The notes under the pieces were generated by a model, which saw only the letters and a list, made by a program, of their open reading frames with translations, made no database searches and was not told the DNA's origin. A DNA stretch of 64,000 nt, from positions 434,001-498,000 of the forward strand of contig NW_026515407.1 in assembly GCF_014898815.1 (NCBI RefSeq), written 5' to 3'. The position numbers and the translations under genes were made by a program. Numbering within the stretch: position 1 is the stretch's first letter; every line of letters begins with the position of its first letter. This DNA is from Panonychus citri (lineage: Eukaryota > Arthropoda > Arachnida > Trombidiformes > Tetranychidae). This document shows, piece by piece, positions 1 to 11,754 of this stretch.

Positions 1-107
1 AGACAGGAAGAAGATCCTAGCAATTTAATTAATTGTTGTCTCTAAATTTCCTTCTTGTCAAAAAATTGAAAGGAAGAGATTTTTTTCTCACTCTCTCGAT
101 TTTAATT

Positions 108-368
108 TCAATTCTTACTTTTCTTTGCTGTTGGATCATTTTTCTCGAGGTTCTTAGCCAAACGACGTAAATCATCAAGACAATTAAATCCACCTTGATT
201 ATATTCCAATCCACGGATTAGTAAATCAACATAAACAATTGCATAATCAGAAGACAATTTATCAAGTGATGAGTCGAAAGCAGTTTGATTTGTAACATTT
301 TCAAGGGAAACACTGGACCATAGATGAAGCATGAACAATAACAAACTGACCAATCGTTTGGAGGCCAT
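108..368 (-). CDS. small secreted protein, unrecognised (first exon, probably partial)
   Basis: The 86-codon frame starts at the ATG on 366-368. A basic start (MASKR) is followed by a leucine-rich hydrophobic run to about residue 22, which reads as a signal peptide. Two overlapping N-glycosylation sequons (NVT, NQT) come directly after it, then an acidic/aliphatic helical-looking stretch with one cysteine (FNCLDD) and a lysine-rich tail. A good splice donor (AAA|GTAAGA, GT at 118-117) lies just inside the stop codon, so the last residues may be intronic and the gene may continue past the left edge. I do not recognise the family. The start and signal peptide are seen; secretion is inferred. 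Confidence 0.4.
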   Translation of the reverse strand: MASKRLVSLLLFMLHLWSSVSLENVTNQTAFDSSLDKLSSDYAIVYVDLLIRGLEYNQGGFNCLDDLRRLAKNLEKNDPTAKKSKN

Positions 369-2675
369 TATCTTAACCCACTTGAACAGTTAAACAATCA
401 ACGAGTTTAATTACACTACAATCAACTTGATTTACTTCACTATGGATACAATCTCTCTCTCTCTCTTTCTCTTTGTCTTCTTTTTCCTCTGTCTCTTTTT
501 CCCACTCTGGTCTTTTTTTCCTCATTAGACTTGACCCAAAGATTTACAACAAGCTAATTAACGGAAAGACCTGACGAGTTAATTGTAAACGATAAATCAT
601 CACAATCAATTGAAACCATAACTTTCAATGTTACAAGCAACATGGAAATAATTTAATGTGATTAACTTTTAAAAGCAAATGGAGGATTACGGAGCAATTT
701 AAATCAACTAATTGGTTGATTAATCATTTAAAGTCTATTTCTTTGGGAAAAATGTTAAAAATGATTAACTCTCAAGTTAATTGTTGTTTAATAATTAAGT
801 AATTGTTATATTTACAAAATGATATTGAATGAGTAACCCACATTTAGACAATTGTGATTTGTAACAAGTAATGATGAAAATAATTATGCTGATTATGATG
901 ATGATGATGATGATGATGGTAATGACGATGAACTGATTTAAAACCAGATTTGTTTTAATTGTTAAATTTCTGGTTTTAATCGTCATTGCAATTAAATTAA
1001 TCTCATTCCCATATCCTCTGCTTTTGCAATTTGAGCTTTTGCTTTAATGTATACAGACCCAAACACACATACACACCTAACAATTTGTAAAAAATCAAAG
1101 TTATATTATATTAGTTAACTGAATTAATATGTAAATAATAGTCGCAATCAAATTAAATTGTCAACACTAACTATTAATACAAAATTGAGGAGAAACAAAA
1201 AAAACATCAACAAGAATCAACAAGTTAAACATAAATTTCTGTTTATTATTTGATTTGTTAATTGTTGTAAATTGTAAGAAAAAACTAAAGCTTAATTAAA
1301 AAAGAGGAATTAACAATTAAATGATTTGATTTTCCTTTACCATTTATAATTTGAAACAAATTTCCATCACAATTAGAACCACAATTAAGATTAGAATTGA
1401 TTACATTATGATTGTATTAATAAAAGATGATTAAAACAATAATCTTGATTTTGTTTTACAATCAACAATTAACAATCACACACCAATTTACTCACAGTAA
1501 GTGTAACTTTTTTTTGTTCATATTAATTATATCAACACAATCAATTGGGGGAAGGAAGTGAATTAAAGTCTTAATTGTTTATAATGCGATTTTGATCAAT
1601 CGTCAATGAAAATGAAAAAAATAAGCTTTTAAGATTTGAGATAATCAATCAATGGAAATCAAATTAATAGTAATTGTAGGAAAACAAGTCGCGTTAAAAG
1701 TTAATTGTTGTCTATTGCTAATTAACGTTGAATGTTAATCAATCGCGGAAGGAACAACGATTAGTTTCAACAGGGAACGGGAATGGGCTTTGACCTTAGA
1801 TAATTCGTCAGAGAGAAAGAGATGATAAATGTCGCCAATTAGTAAAAGAAATTAATTGATGATGATTAGAGATATTGATTAACATCTAATTGGAAATAAT
1901 TTGCTTCTGTAATTGTGATCATTGAATTAAGATAAAAAGGCCTCGGTTTCTATGAGTGATTCTAATCAGAACACCAGCAATTATTTTCTATGGTACCAAC
2001 GAATCAAGATGACGAGGGGGTGGACTTTTTTTCTTCAATCAAAGTATAATCACCTTTTTCTTTCGCGTTTCTCTGTCTTCGTTTCGACGTATCAGCCGTT
2101 TAATCCGTTGAATAATTAGATTCTCTAATTAGAATCACAATTATCTTCATTTTCTTACACCTTTTCTTGGTGTTTCTCTCAATCAACAACTTGTTGGAAC
2201 TTTTCATTTTCTTCTCTTTCTTTTTCTCTTTCTATTTACCATTATCTTCGTTATCTCTTCCCCAACGGAACATTAAGTCTTCATCTTTACTTTTTCATCT
2301 TTTTTTATTCTTTTCCTTTTCTTTTTATCGTAATAGTGAAACAAAAACAAAATCAAAGGAAAAACTTTACATAGATTTTTTGCTGATTTCCATGTTCCAT
2401 TATTGTTGGAATAATATGAAACTCGTTAATTTAATTGTATCATCATCTCTTCAATAATCTATTCACATAAACGTTTTTCGTTCTCACAAATTTGGATTAT
2501 ACTTCACATTGAGATCGAAAGTTTTACTAATCAGTGACCTCTTTCTGTCTCTTTGTTTCCATCAAATTGGTGTAGATTTGACACTTTTGTAAAACTACCT
2601 GTTAATTGGTTTTCTTTTCATCGACAATCATCTACAGTTAATTTTAAATTTGGTTTCTATTTTCTGGCAAGTGTG
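369..2675. other. intergenic, AT-rich
   Basis: No supported gene. It contains a CT-rich microsatellite at about 451-490, a GAT/ATG trinucleotide run at about 893-925 and many TTAATTG/CAATTAA words typical of the whole window. The CT-rich stretch 2030-2340 and the following bases are probably promoter and 5' UTR of the Galpha gene. Confidence 0.5.
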
Positions 2676-4930
2676 ATGCCTCTTCCTTGGAAATGTTTCC
2701 GTTCAAAGAATCCACAAAGAAGAGCCAGTAAAGAGATTGACAAACTGATTGGAACTTGGATGAAATGTTACAAAAAATCAATCAAATTGCTCCTTTTAGG
2801 TAAGAGATTGAGAGAGAAATATAATCACTTTTCTCTCTAATTAAACTAATTGTTGTTCCTCTCCAGGAGCCGGTGAAAGTGGTAAGACAACCATCTTGAA
2901 ACAAATGAAGATCCTCCATATTGAAGGTTTCACCGAGGAAGAAAGGAAGGAGAAGGCTCAATGGATAAGGAGAAATCTTTTAGAAGCGATGAAAGTAAGT
3001 TAACGAAAAGAAAATGTCACTGGTGAGTCACAGTTGATAAGAGAATAAAAAGAAAAAGATAATAATTTATAAAAAGAACAAAAATTAAAAACGAAAAACT
3101 AATTATCTTTTTCTTTTATTCTCTTAAAAAAGGTAAGTAAAACTCTTAATATCTTTTATTTAACCTTCTTTTTTTATTCTATTCTTTTTTTCTCTCTTTC
3201 TTTTTTCCCTCTCTTTGTCTGATATTCTATTCTTTTCTAATCCAAATGTCTTTATCTTCTTCTTTATTAACTTGTCTCTCTTTCTCTCGGTGTGGTTAAT
3301 ACTCAATAGGAAATGTCAGAAGCCATGGAGCAATTAAATCCACCAATTGAACTAATCAACAGTGAAAACAAGGAGAGCTTTGAATATGTTAAATCAATGG
3401 AATTACCTGAGGATGATTATAATTATGATGAACGATTTTACAATCACATTAAATCACTTTGGTTTGATGAAGGTGTTCAACAATGTTTTAACCGATCCAA
3501 TGAGTATTCACTAATTGACAGTGCCAAATAGTAAGTCCAATTATCTAATCTAATTGTTGTGTGTTCATCTTGTTTCTATCCGATTTAATCGTTTGGTCTT
3601 GTTTTCATTTTCTCTTTTACTAATTTTTATTCTTTTTCGTTCTTTTCTTCCTTTCATCAGCTTTCTAGATAAAATTGATATTATTTCATCTCCTGATTAT
3701 ATTCCAGATGATCAAGATATTTTAAGATGTCGCAGGAGAACCAGTGATATTCAAAAGATTGAATTTGAGGTTAAGGTTCCTCTTAAATATGGCGGCGGAG
3801 CTCAATTGTTTTGGTAATTATCATCTCTAATCAATAGACAAAGATTGAGTCAAGGGTTGAATGTGATGATGACTTTACAGAAATTCAACTCTTACAGTTT
3901 TCTACTGTTTTCATTTTTTTTTCTTGTCTTGATTTCCATTCTATGTTCATGACTAATACATTGTCATGAGATGAATATTCTAGTTAAAACATGATACATT
4001 CAATCGTTGACCAATCAAACTTTTCCTACCTTTTCCAATCAATCAAAAAACCTCTATCATTTATGCATTAACATACTCTTATTATTATTGATCTAAATTC
4101 AACACAATAACAATTACTCTCCACCCTTACATATTTAATATTTACTTATTGATCCTTCCAATAGATTGTCATTCCATTTTCTCATTTTGATATAAATCAC
4201 CTGTTATCTGTTCTGTTTTCATTTACAAATGAAACTAATTTACTTTTTTCTTTCTCTTCCCTTTTGATGATTATCTTGTTTGGGGATAATTTTATTTACC
4301 TTCCATATCTACTTGACAACCTGAATGTCCATGACGACACCAATAAAATAACCTAACACATTAAGGATGTTTGATGTTGGTGGACAAAGAGGTGAACGGC
4401 GAAAATGGATTCAAGTATTTGACGGAATTACTGCTGTTCTATTTATTGTGGCAACCTCAGAATTTGACCAGAAACTTCGTGAAGACAAGACAACGAATAG
4501 ATTAAGAGAAGCATTAACTTTGTTCGAGGAGGTTTGGAGTAGTCGATTCCTTCGAGACTCTGGATTCATCGTCTTCCTAAACAAACAAGATCTTCTCCGG
4601 GAAAAGATTAACAAGGGCCTCAAATTGCAAGATTATTTTCCCGAATTCGACACCTACAATGGAACTGTTCCTTTCGATGAACCTGATTATGAATATAGAC
4701 GAGCTCGAGCCTTCATCAAAGATAAATTTGTCTCCATAACGAAAAAGTCTATCGACGAGGGAGAAAAAACTTCCAGCGATTACATAAGTTACGATACTTT
4801 AGAAAATCGAGGTCGGGAATGTTTCTATCATTTAACAACCGCAACGGATACGGATAACATTAGTAAAGTTTTCCAAGATATTCATACGATGATAATCATT
4901 TGGAATCTAAAGAAAATCTCAATAACATAA
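2676..4930 (+). CDS. heterotrimeric G protein alpha subunit, Gs-class, divergent
   Basis: GTP-binding signal transducer acting at the inner plasma membrane. Five exons splice in frame: 2676-2799, 2867-2994, 3310-3530, 3661-3813 and 4366-4930, giving about 396 aa, a normal Galpha length. Seen: P-loop GAGESGKTT, switch I arginine in LRCRRRTSD, switch II FDVGGQRGERRKW, NKQDLL for guanine contact, and the TCAT-like loop as TTATDT. Phrases such as EFYEH/RFYNH, DEGV, SNEYxLID and DYFPEF match Gs rather than Gi or Gq. Oddities: the N-terminus starts MPLPWKCF, so the glycine-2 lipidation site is absent and Cys7 is the only nearby candidate for palmitoylation. About seven residues are inserted before switch II (KYGGGAQLF), and the last residues (LKKISIT) do not resemble the usual Gs receptor-contact tail. 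A Galpha-f-like role is possible; family assignment is firm, subtype moderate. Confidence 0.88.
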
Positions 4931-5678
4931 AAGTGCACCCGTTTGCCATATAAATACATTATACCGAGTTTTATGCATACAAATTATACATAAAAATTTT
5001 CTTTGTATATTAATTATCCTGTTGAAAGAAAGTTAATTGGAAATTACCTGTTTCTTTAACGTGTGAGATGAAATAACCAAATCATAATCAGAACTAAAGA
5101 GACTTGACTTAGGAGCAATTTGTTATAACGTAAACAAATTAAAATGATGGTGTAATCATTTTATATTACATTTTTCATTTCAACAATCAGTTAAATAATT
5201 GTTTTTTTTGTTTCAATATAATGTAATAATATAATGTGATATAATATAATAATACAATCTAACAATGATGCATTTGTTTTTCGATAGCAATTTGTTTCTC
5301 TAAAAAATTAAACAACTCAACAATTTAAATGTGTAATGTTGACACAAAAAAGCTATTTGATTGCCCGCTCTACGCTTTTTATGCAATTAAATTGATGATT
5401 ATTGTTGAGTTAAACTCCTTTTCAAGTTGATTGTGTTGATGGCTGGAGATGATGATCGTGAAGATGAACATTTGATAAGAGAGGGAGAGGGAGAAGACAG
5501 AGAGGGTGATAAGTGGATAAGATTTAAAAATGATAAGGAGTAATTGTAACAGTCTAATAGATGAAAATAAACTCAGCAATTAGAGAATCTATTTAAATCT
5601 GATTAAGCAGAGACGCGGAGGTAAAAAGAGAGGGAGGGGAAGAAGAAGAAATTGAAAGTGGTCGATAACAGGAAAGGT

Positions 5679-5753
<75 letters not shown>

Positions 5754-6004
5754 AACAATCCCATACATACACTGCTCGTATTGATGATTGAACATTTGAA
5801 CAAAGAAAAGGCAAGAAAAATTTTGTAAATAATAATGATGATTGTTGCATGACAATAGATTAATTGTTAACCAACAATGAACTGTGTATGTATGGGTAAG
5901 TTTGATTTTCTGCAAGTAGAAGGATAAAATATGATTGGTTAAGTTAATTTCAAGAAATCAATCAATTGATTTGTGATTGAAAGATTTTCGATAACTGGAA
6001 AGGA
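4931..6004. other. intergenic between convergent genes
   Basis: Presumed 3' UTRs of the Galpha and AdipoR genes, which converge here. A TA/AATA-rich stretch at 5215-5260 and a long GA microsatellite (listed separately) are the only structures seen. Confidence 0.5.
5682..5751. repeat. (GA)n microsatellite, about 70 bp
   Basis: Perfect GA dinucleotide run. Serine/leucine-repeat reading frames crossing it on the minus strand are artefacts of the repeat. Confidence 0.95.
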
Positions 6005-7455
6005 TCACTGGGCTTCACAGGTTTGAGAGTTGCTAAGGCGATGGAGAGCAAGTTCTGAGATGCCGCGATAATGGACCATGGCAGCGGCGATAACAAGGAT
6101 ATGGAAAATTTGGTGACTATGGAACCAGTAATCACATTTACCAGGGAAAAATCGCTCAGGAATACGACAAGCGTAAAGGAGAGCACCGCTCAGGTAAAGA
6201 ACTGCCATGATTACAAGGCAGGTAAAGGAAGCACGAAGAGTCTCATCAGAAAACCAGTTATGAGAAATTAACCAATGGCCTCCGGGGAAAACACCAGACA
6301 AGCCAAAGAGCACGAAAACGGTTGCACGAACTGGTCTGAAATTAGGCTCACTGAATTTATCCCAAAGCGATAATATGATAACGAAAACGCAAAGGGTTGT
6401 GGTAAGTGCAGTGTACAAAAGTTTTGGATAATATTCACAATAGAATGCGTAATAGAGCCATGGAATAATGGACCCAGTGATGAGTAGAGCGATTCCACAA
6501 TAATCCAATCTGAGAAGAAAATGATTATTGATAGAGAAGAGAAGAGAAAATTAAAACAAAGGAAAATAATAAGATGCCAATGATAATTGATTGAAAGTGA
6601 AACAATTGCGATCATTATCAATCTGGAGAAATCAAAAGACAATGGAGATGATAAGAGCCACCCACTCATGGACTGAATCGAAATAGAAAACACTTACTTG
6701 CTGAAAAATCTGCCAACTTGAGGTGAATGACAAGAAACTGTGTGATAGAAGGTTGAAAATCCAAGGCAAAGAACAGCACCAAGGAAAAAAGCACTGAAAA
6801 TGAGTTTGTCCATGACAGACCAAGGATGGGGAGCAACGATTAATTTATACAGCGAAAGAAAAAGAAAGATGAGAAAACCGATTCCATGGGTCCAAATGTT
6901 ACCTGTCTCTGTGTGTTTACGGAAAACTGACCAGAAACAGGCCTTGAATGATTGGAGTGGTGGTCGATGACCAGTGTGCAAATAATCATTATCTTGGAGC
7001 CATTTTGGAAGATGATGAAAGTGACAGACATTCCAAGCATCTTGAATGGTTTGCCTTACATAGGCTTCAGCTGAATCCTTTTTCTCGTAGGCTCGTCTTA
7101 CCAGATCTTCAACTTGATGGGCCGCTGCTTTCGAGGCTCGGCTATGAAGTTGACACAGTTGTTCATACGCTGAATCCATGTTTTTAGCTTCACTTGGCTC
7201 GTAACAATCCCAAGGGAAAAGATCACCAGAATTGGGCAAAGTATCTGAGTTGTTATTCTCAATAGTAGATGATGATGGCGATGAAGATACAATTGAAGAT
7301 GTTGTTGGTTTAGATGATGATGACGATGGACTGCAATACCAATCGATATTTTCTTCAACGGTTGTTGTGGTTGTTGTACTGTTGCAGTTGGTTCGTTGAC
7401 GCTTTTGGACACCAAGAGTATTGATTGGCGATGATTTCTGAAAAGAGGCAACCAT
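6005..7455 (-). CDS. AdipoR: adiponectin receptor (PAQR family, seven-transmembrane)
   Basis: Two exons, 7455-6698 and 6509-6005, join as FSK|LDYCG and give about 420 aa. Residues 1-130 are hydrophilic and low complexity (Ser/Thr runs), expected to be cytosolic. The conserved core begins at FKACFWSVFRKHTETGNIWTH and carries about seven hydrophobic spans. The zinc-site residues of the family are present: His in STFYHTVSCH, Asp in LDYCG, and two His in HSHQIFH near the C-terminus. IPERFFPGKCDYWFHSHQ is almost the AdipoR signature. Known family role: ceramidase-like receptor controlling lipid and energy metabolism. The start ATG at 7453-7455 is the first in frame. Family and orientation are certain; only the 5' UTR is undefined. 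Confidence 0.93.
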
Positions 7456-8714
7456 GATTGTTGATTAAATTTGTCGTTGATTAGAATATTTTATTTTTAC
7501 AAAGTAAAGAAGATGAAAACACTAGTTAACAAAACAATCAACAAGAAGTGATTGTCACCAAATGGACGCAATAGTTGGCATAAAAATCGAGTTGAAACAA
7601 GAAAAATTGACTAATCAAATGGAAAAGAACAAGAAAACGATTAATGAAAATCAATATAATCTTTTAAGGAAGACGAAAGGTAAACAAGAACGTGAGCAGG
7701 GAATGGGTGAGATGTATCAGCGAATTGATTGTAAGATGATTGTGATGATGAAGAAAAAAAGGTGAAAAAATGGAGAGAAAATTTGAAAATGATCTTTTCT
7801 ATCGATAGAAAAGATATAAATGAGAAAGAGAGAGACTTTAAAGAGATAGGATGTTGATTGAAGTGGTTAAAGATACAAGAACAATTTAATTAACCAAAAT
7901 GAATTAACTTTTGTCTCTAAACAAAACAATTATCTTGTCTGTCCACTACGGAAGAATCAACAATCAAAGTTAATAGTTGATCATCTCACTATCATCAACA
8001 TACTGGTCTCACTGGACTTTGAGCTCCTTTAATTTCTGGGTTAGAGACACTCACCGATCAACGATAACAACAGACTCACTCATTATCATCTTTCTCTCTC
8101 TCTCTCGCCTTTCTTTCACTTTTCAGCATCATCAACATCGTCATTATCATCATCATCATTTCAATGTTTGAAGGTGGTTTGCCTTAAGTGAAAAGGAGGC
8201 CAAATGGTTCAATGTTAATTGTAAAGGACACCCGGAAATGACCCTCATAACTTACCTTCTCTCTCTTTCTCACTCACTCTCACTTTCACTTTCACGGTTT
8301 ACACTAAAAATTAAAACTTATCTTCATAATAAAATAATAATAATGTATATACAAAATAATATATCAACAACAATAATCTCAATATCAGTTAAATGACTTG
8401 AGGCAAGGTGAAACGGATTGCGCTGATTATGTCTGCGAACAACTCACTCGTTTTATTGAGTGATTTGATTTAATACTGATAAAGAGTCACTGTTAAGGTC
8501 AAGAAGGAGGGATTAGGAGAGATTGGAGGATGAAAGGGATGGTGATCATGATAATCATCGTGATTGGGATTATGAGATGAAGACAGGAACAAAGAATCAT
8601 AATGATGGTTTTCTAAATCATTATTATATGAACCTTATTAATTTTCAATATTCTAAACATCAACATGTATTATATCCTTTGATGGTGCTAATGATTATGG
8701 TGGTGATAATGAAG

Positions 8715-8716
<2 letters not shown>

Positions 8717-8775
<59 letters not shown>
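8717..8775. repeat. (AG)n microsatellite
   Basis: Perfect AG dinucleotide run of about 58 bp in intergenic DNA. Confidence 0.95.
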
Positions 8776-8782
<7 letters not shown>

Positions 8783-9767
8783 GCGTAAGGCTAATTACAC
8801 ATAGAATTTCATGCAAGAGAAAGGAGAGAATAGAATAAAATTAACCTTTTAGCTGTTGAAATGCCCTTGAAGCACTGGAATAAAAAGAAAGCCTGTTGGG
8901 TAATTTTATAATTTCTTTTTCTCTAACAATTTAAATCTCTTTCAGCGACAAAGAGGGTAAAAGAGTTACATTGATAAACATCGTAGCTGTATGATCACAA
9001 CGTCACATGTAGGAGGCTTTCAATCAACTTTGAACAAGGATCATGTTACCATAATTATGGACAGAGAGAGAGAGAGAGAGAGATAATAAAGGAGAATTAA
9101 ATAAGAGAAAAACATCAACACTCAATAAGAACTAAAGAGTTTAATCACAAGGCCAAGGATAATCTTAATATTATCACACCAATTGAATGAAGAAAAAAGA
9201 CTATAAACAGAAAGTATCATCATCAAGACTCTAACCATTTATATGGAAAAAAAATGAACAAAGGAAATGAGATCAAAAACGAAGAGAATAAATAATGGAG
9301 AATAATTTGATATGATAAATGTTAACTTACATGATCAATTTAGAGAACAATTTACAATTAGTAAAAGGTTAATAATCTAAAAGGTGATGATGATTCCAAT
9401 AAACAATATAGAAACTAAACAACAATCAAGGATCCACAAATGATTAACATCTACATCATCAAGAAAAAAAAGGAAGACCAGACAAAAGAACAAATTTACC
9501 ACAATTTAAATAGTAAAACACTCTAATTTAAGAGATGAAAAATTAGTGAACACTGAATAGTATTTCAACGAAATAGACTTATAACAATTAAAAGGATTAA
9601 GATGATTAATTAATTGTAATTAAATGCAACAACAAAGCTCAGCATTAACCTGAGTTTGTTTATCTTTCAATTGGAATCAAGAAGAACAAAAGTCAAGGAG
9701 AACCAACGCCATCTACCGTCGAATCACATGTCATTCATTTTATTCTTTTTCTTTTTCAAATTGATTG

Positions 9768-9925
9768 TTACCTAATCGAGTTAATCAACTGTGATAATCA
9801 AGAAGCAATTCTATTTTTATTAATTATGTTTTTCTTTTATTCATTAGCCAAACCTCCACAATTTCCATTGTTGTTTGGAACATGATAATTGCTACCAGAG
9901 AAAAGGAAAGAGTAAAGTTCATCTG
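9768..9925. repeat. dispersed duplicate segment, copy A
   Basis: About 155 bp nearly identical, in the same orientation, to 15055-15209. It includes the words CACAATTTC and GGAACATGATAATTGC. No terminal repeats or coding content seen; a fragment of a segmental duplication or an old repeat. Confidence 0.8.
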
Positions 9926-11754
9926 TATGTTGTCTATTAATTCATTTCATTTGATTTCTTTGTTTACTTTTTTTCTCTTGTGTATTTTTTTTATATGAAA
10001 GAGGAAAGAAATTATTTATAAATTATAATCATGATGATTTAGTTTACAGTTTGATGATGATTATTTTACTTTACCAACTCTTACGTATTCATCACACGTG
10101 AACGTCAACTCTTTTTCTCTTTTTCAGTTTATCTTTAAATTTCTGATGATTCTAATTACCAGACTTTTTCTCTTTTCTCTTTGCAGGATTGGTTTATAGA
10201 AACGAGTTCTTTAACCAAAGTAATAAATCGGGTTTTCTTGTTTTCTTTTCTCTGGTATAACTTTCCTGGTTTTCCCTTTTTTCCATCTTCATCTTCTTCC
10301 ATATTCCTGGTTCATCATCATTCAACCTTCATCAATATCTTTCTTCATGTGATAACCTTTTATTGGTGCAATCATATTCTCATTACCTGTTTGTTTACCT
10401 CTTCTTATCACTTACAACTTGTAATTAGCTTTAGAAACAGTTGCTGGATTAACCGATTATCTCAGATTATCATCATCAGTATCATCATTTCATGGGGGAA
10501 AATTAGGTTGATTTGTTGGTAAAGGTATTTTCTTTTTGTTGGTAAAAAAAGACAAACATTTCAAACTCCATTGATATTCTGACTGTTTGTTTCAATCGAA
10601 ACAAAAAATTTAGAATAGAAAAAAAGAGACAATTGTTTATTCCTCCAATAAGGATACATCTTATTGGTTCATCTTCTTTTTTCCTCTTCTATTCTCTTCT
10701 TTTCAATCAGAATTTATCATCTAATAAGTTCCATTATCTTCTCAACTCTTTCCCCTTCTCTTGTTCTTTCAATTAATTAGATGAGGGAAGTAGAAAATTG
10801 TTTATTGTGATAAATCATTTTTCCATCAACATCATCACCATGAAGAGAAACAGTTGGAAATATTTCTTGTCTCGCTGAACATTAACCATGATTAAGATGA
10901 GATATGAACAATAATGGATCGAGATATGAATTCACAATCGACTCAATTGAACGAACAAGGGGAAAAGTAGCGAAACTTAGTTTCTATGGATAAACGTCAA
11001 CGATATTCAAGTCGAAACTTTTTTCCTTGTAACTTTGTATTAATGGTGAAGAAAGTTGATCACCAACTGATTGTCTCCATTGCAATTTAATCGCTGTTCT
11101 AACTTTAGATTAACCTTAAGTCTTTTTCTTAATTGATTTACTTTTATTAATAGATTGCAACTGGTTGATTTGATTGGAATTAGATTGAAATTAGATTTGA
11201 ATTGAATAACTGGTAATCAACGTTGGAAATTGAAAGACATGATAAACGAGATTTAAAGGAAAGTTAATGTCCAAAGGTCGGTGGATGACCTTTCATTTAC
11301 TTCATCCCTGGTTAACAAAGAGAAACAAGGTTATCATCTTTAATCATCTTCTCCATCATCATCATCATCATGTTGAGATGATTAGAGAACAACTTTTCTG
11401 GTTCTTAAATTCCTGTTTCCTCTCTTTCTCCTTCAATGGTTAGAATTGTAATTAACTGGTTGAATAATGAGACTCATTGATTGTTACAATTTTCTCTTGT
11501 TGATTATTAGCTGATTTACTTTTCAATATAACAATTTGATTGTCTCATTTGATTTTCAATCTATGCGAAATTCAAATGAAGGAAAATGAAGTTTTTGATT
11601 AAATCACAGAAACAATTTGCTTGGTGCAATCAGCAGTTTAATTGCATAGAATTGAGCTAAAATCTATTACAATTTTTTTTTTCAACGAATTGAAACAAAA
11701 AACAATCCGATTTGAATGGAAACTTTTTTCTCTTTGATTTTCCATTGAGAGAAA

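Larger units (their letters stand above)
7456..11754. other. 4.3-kb intergenic region, no gene supported
   Basis: AT-rich with CT/GA-rich patches. Open frames at 7562-7765, 8523-8804 and 10181-10522 have low-complexity composition and no recognisable domain or good start context. It contains a GA microsatellite (8717-8775), a shorter one at 9062-9084, and a segment duplicated near 15 kb. Confidence 0.5.

Noticed and set aside
2167..2457. 96-residue open frame rich in Phe, Ser and Leu
   Set aside because: It is a CT-rich, low-complexity stretch just upstream of the Galpha start and has no domain; more likely leader or promoter sequence.
5589..5915. Serine/leucine repeat proteins on the minus strand
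   Set aside because: They are translations of the (GA)n microsatellite in different frames.
8523..8804. Arg/Glu-repeat reading frame
   Set aside because: It depends on the (AG)n repeat; no start context or splice signals.
10181..10522. 113-codon hydrophobic frame
   Set aside because: AT/CT-rich composition with no recognisable segment and no neighbouring exons; chance frame in spacer DNA.
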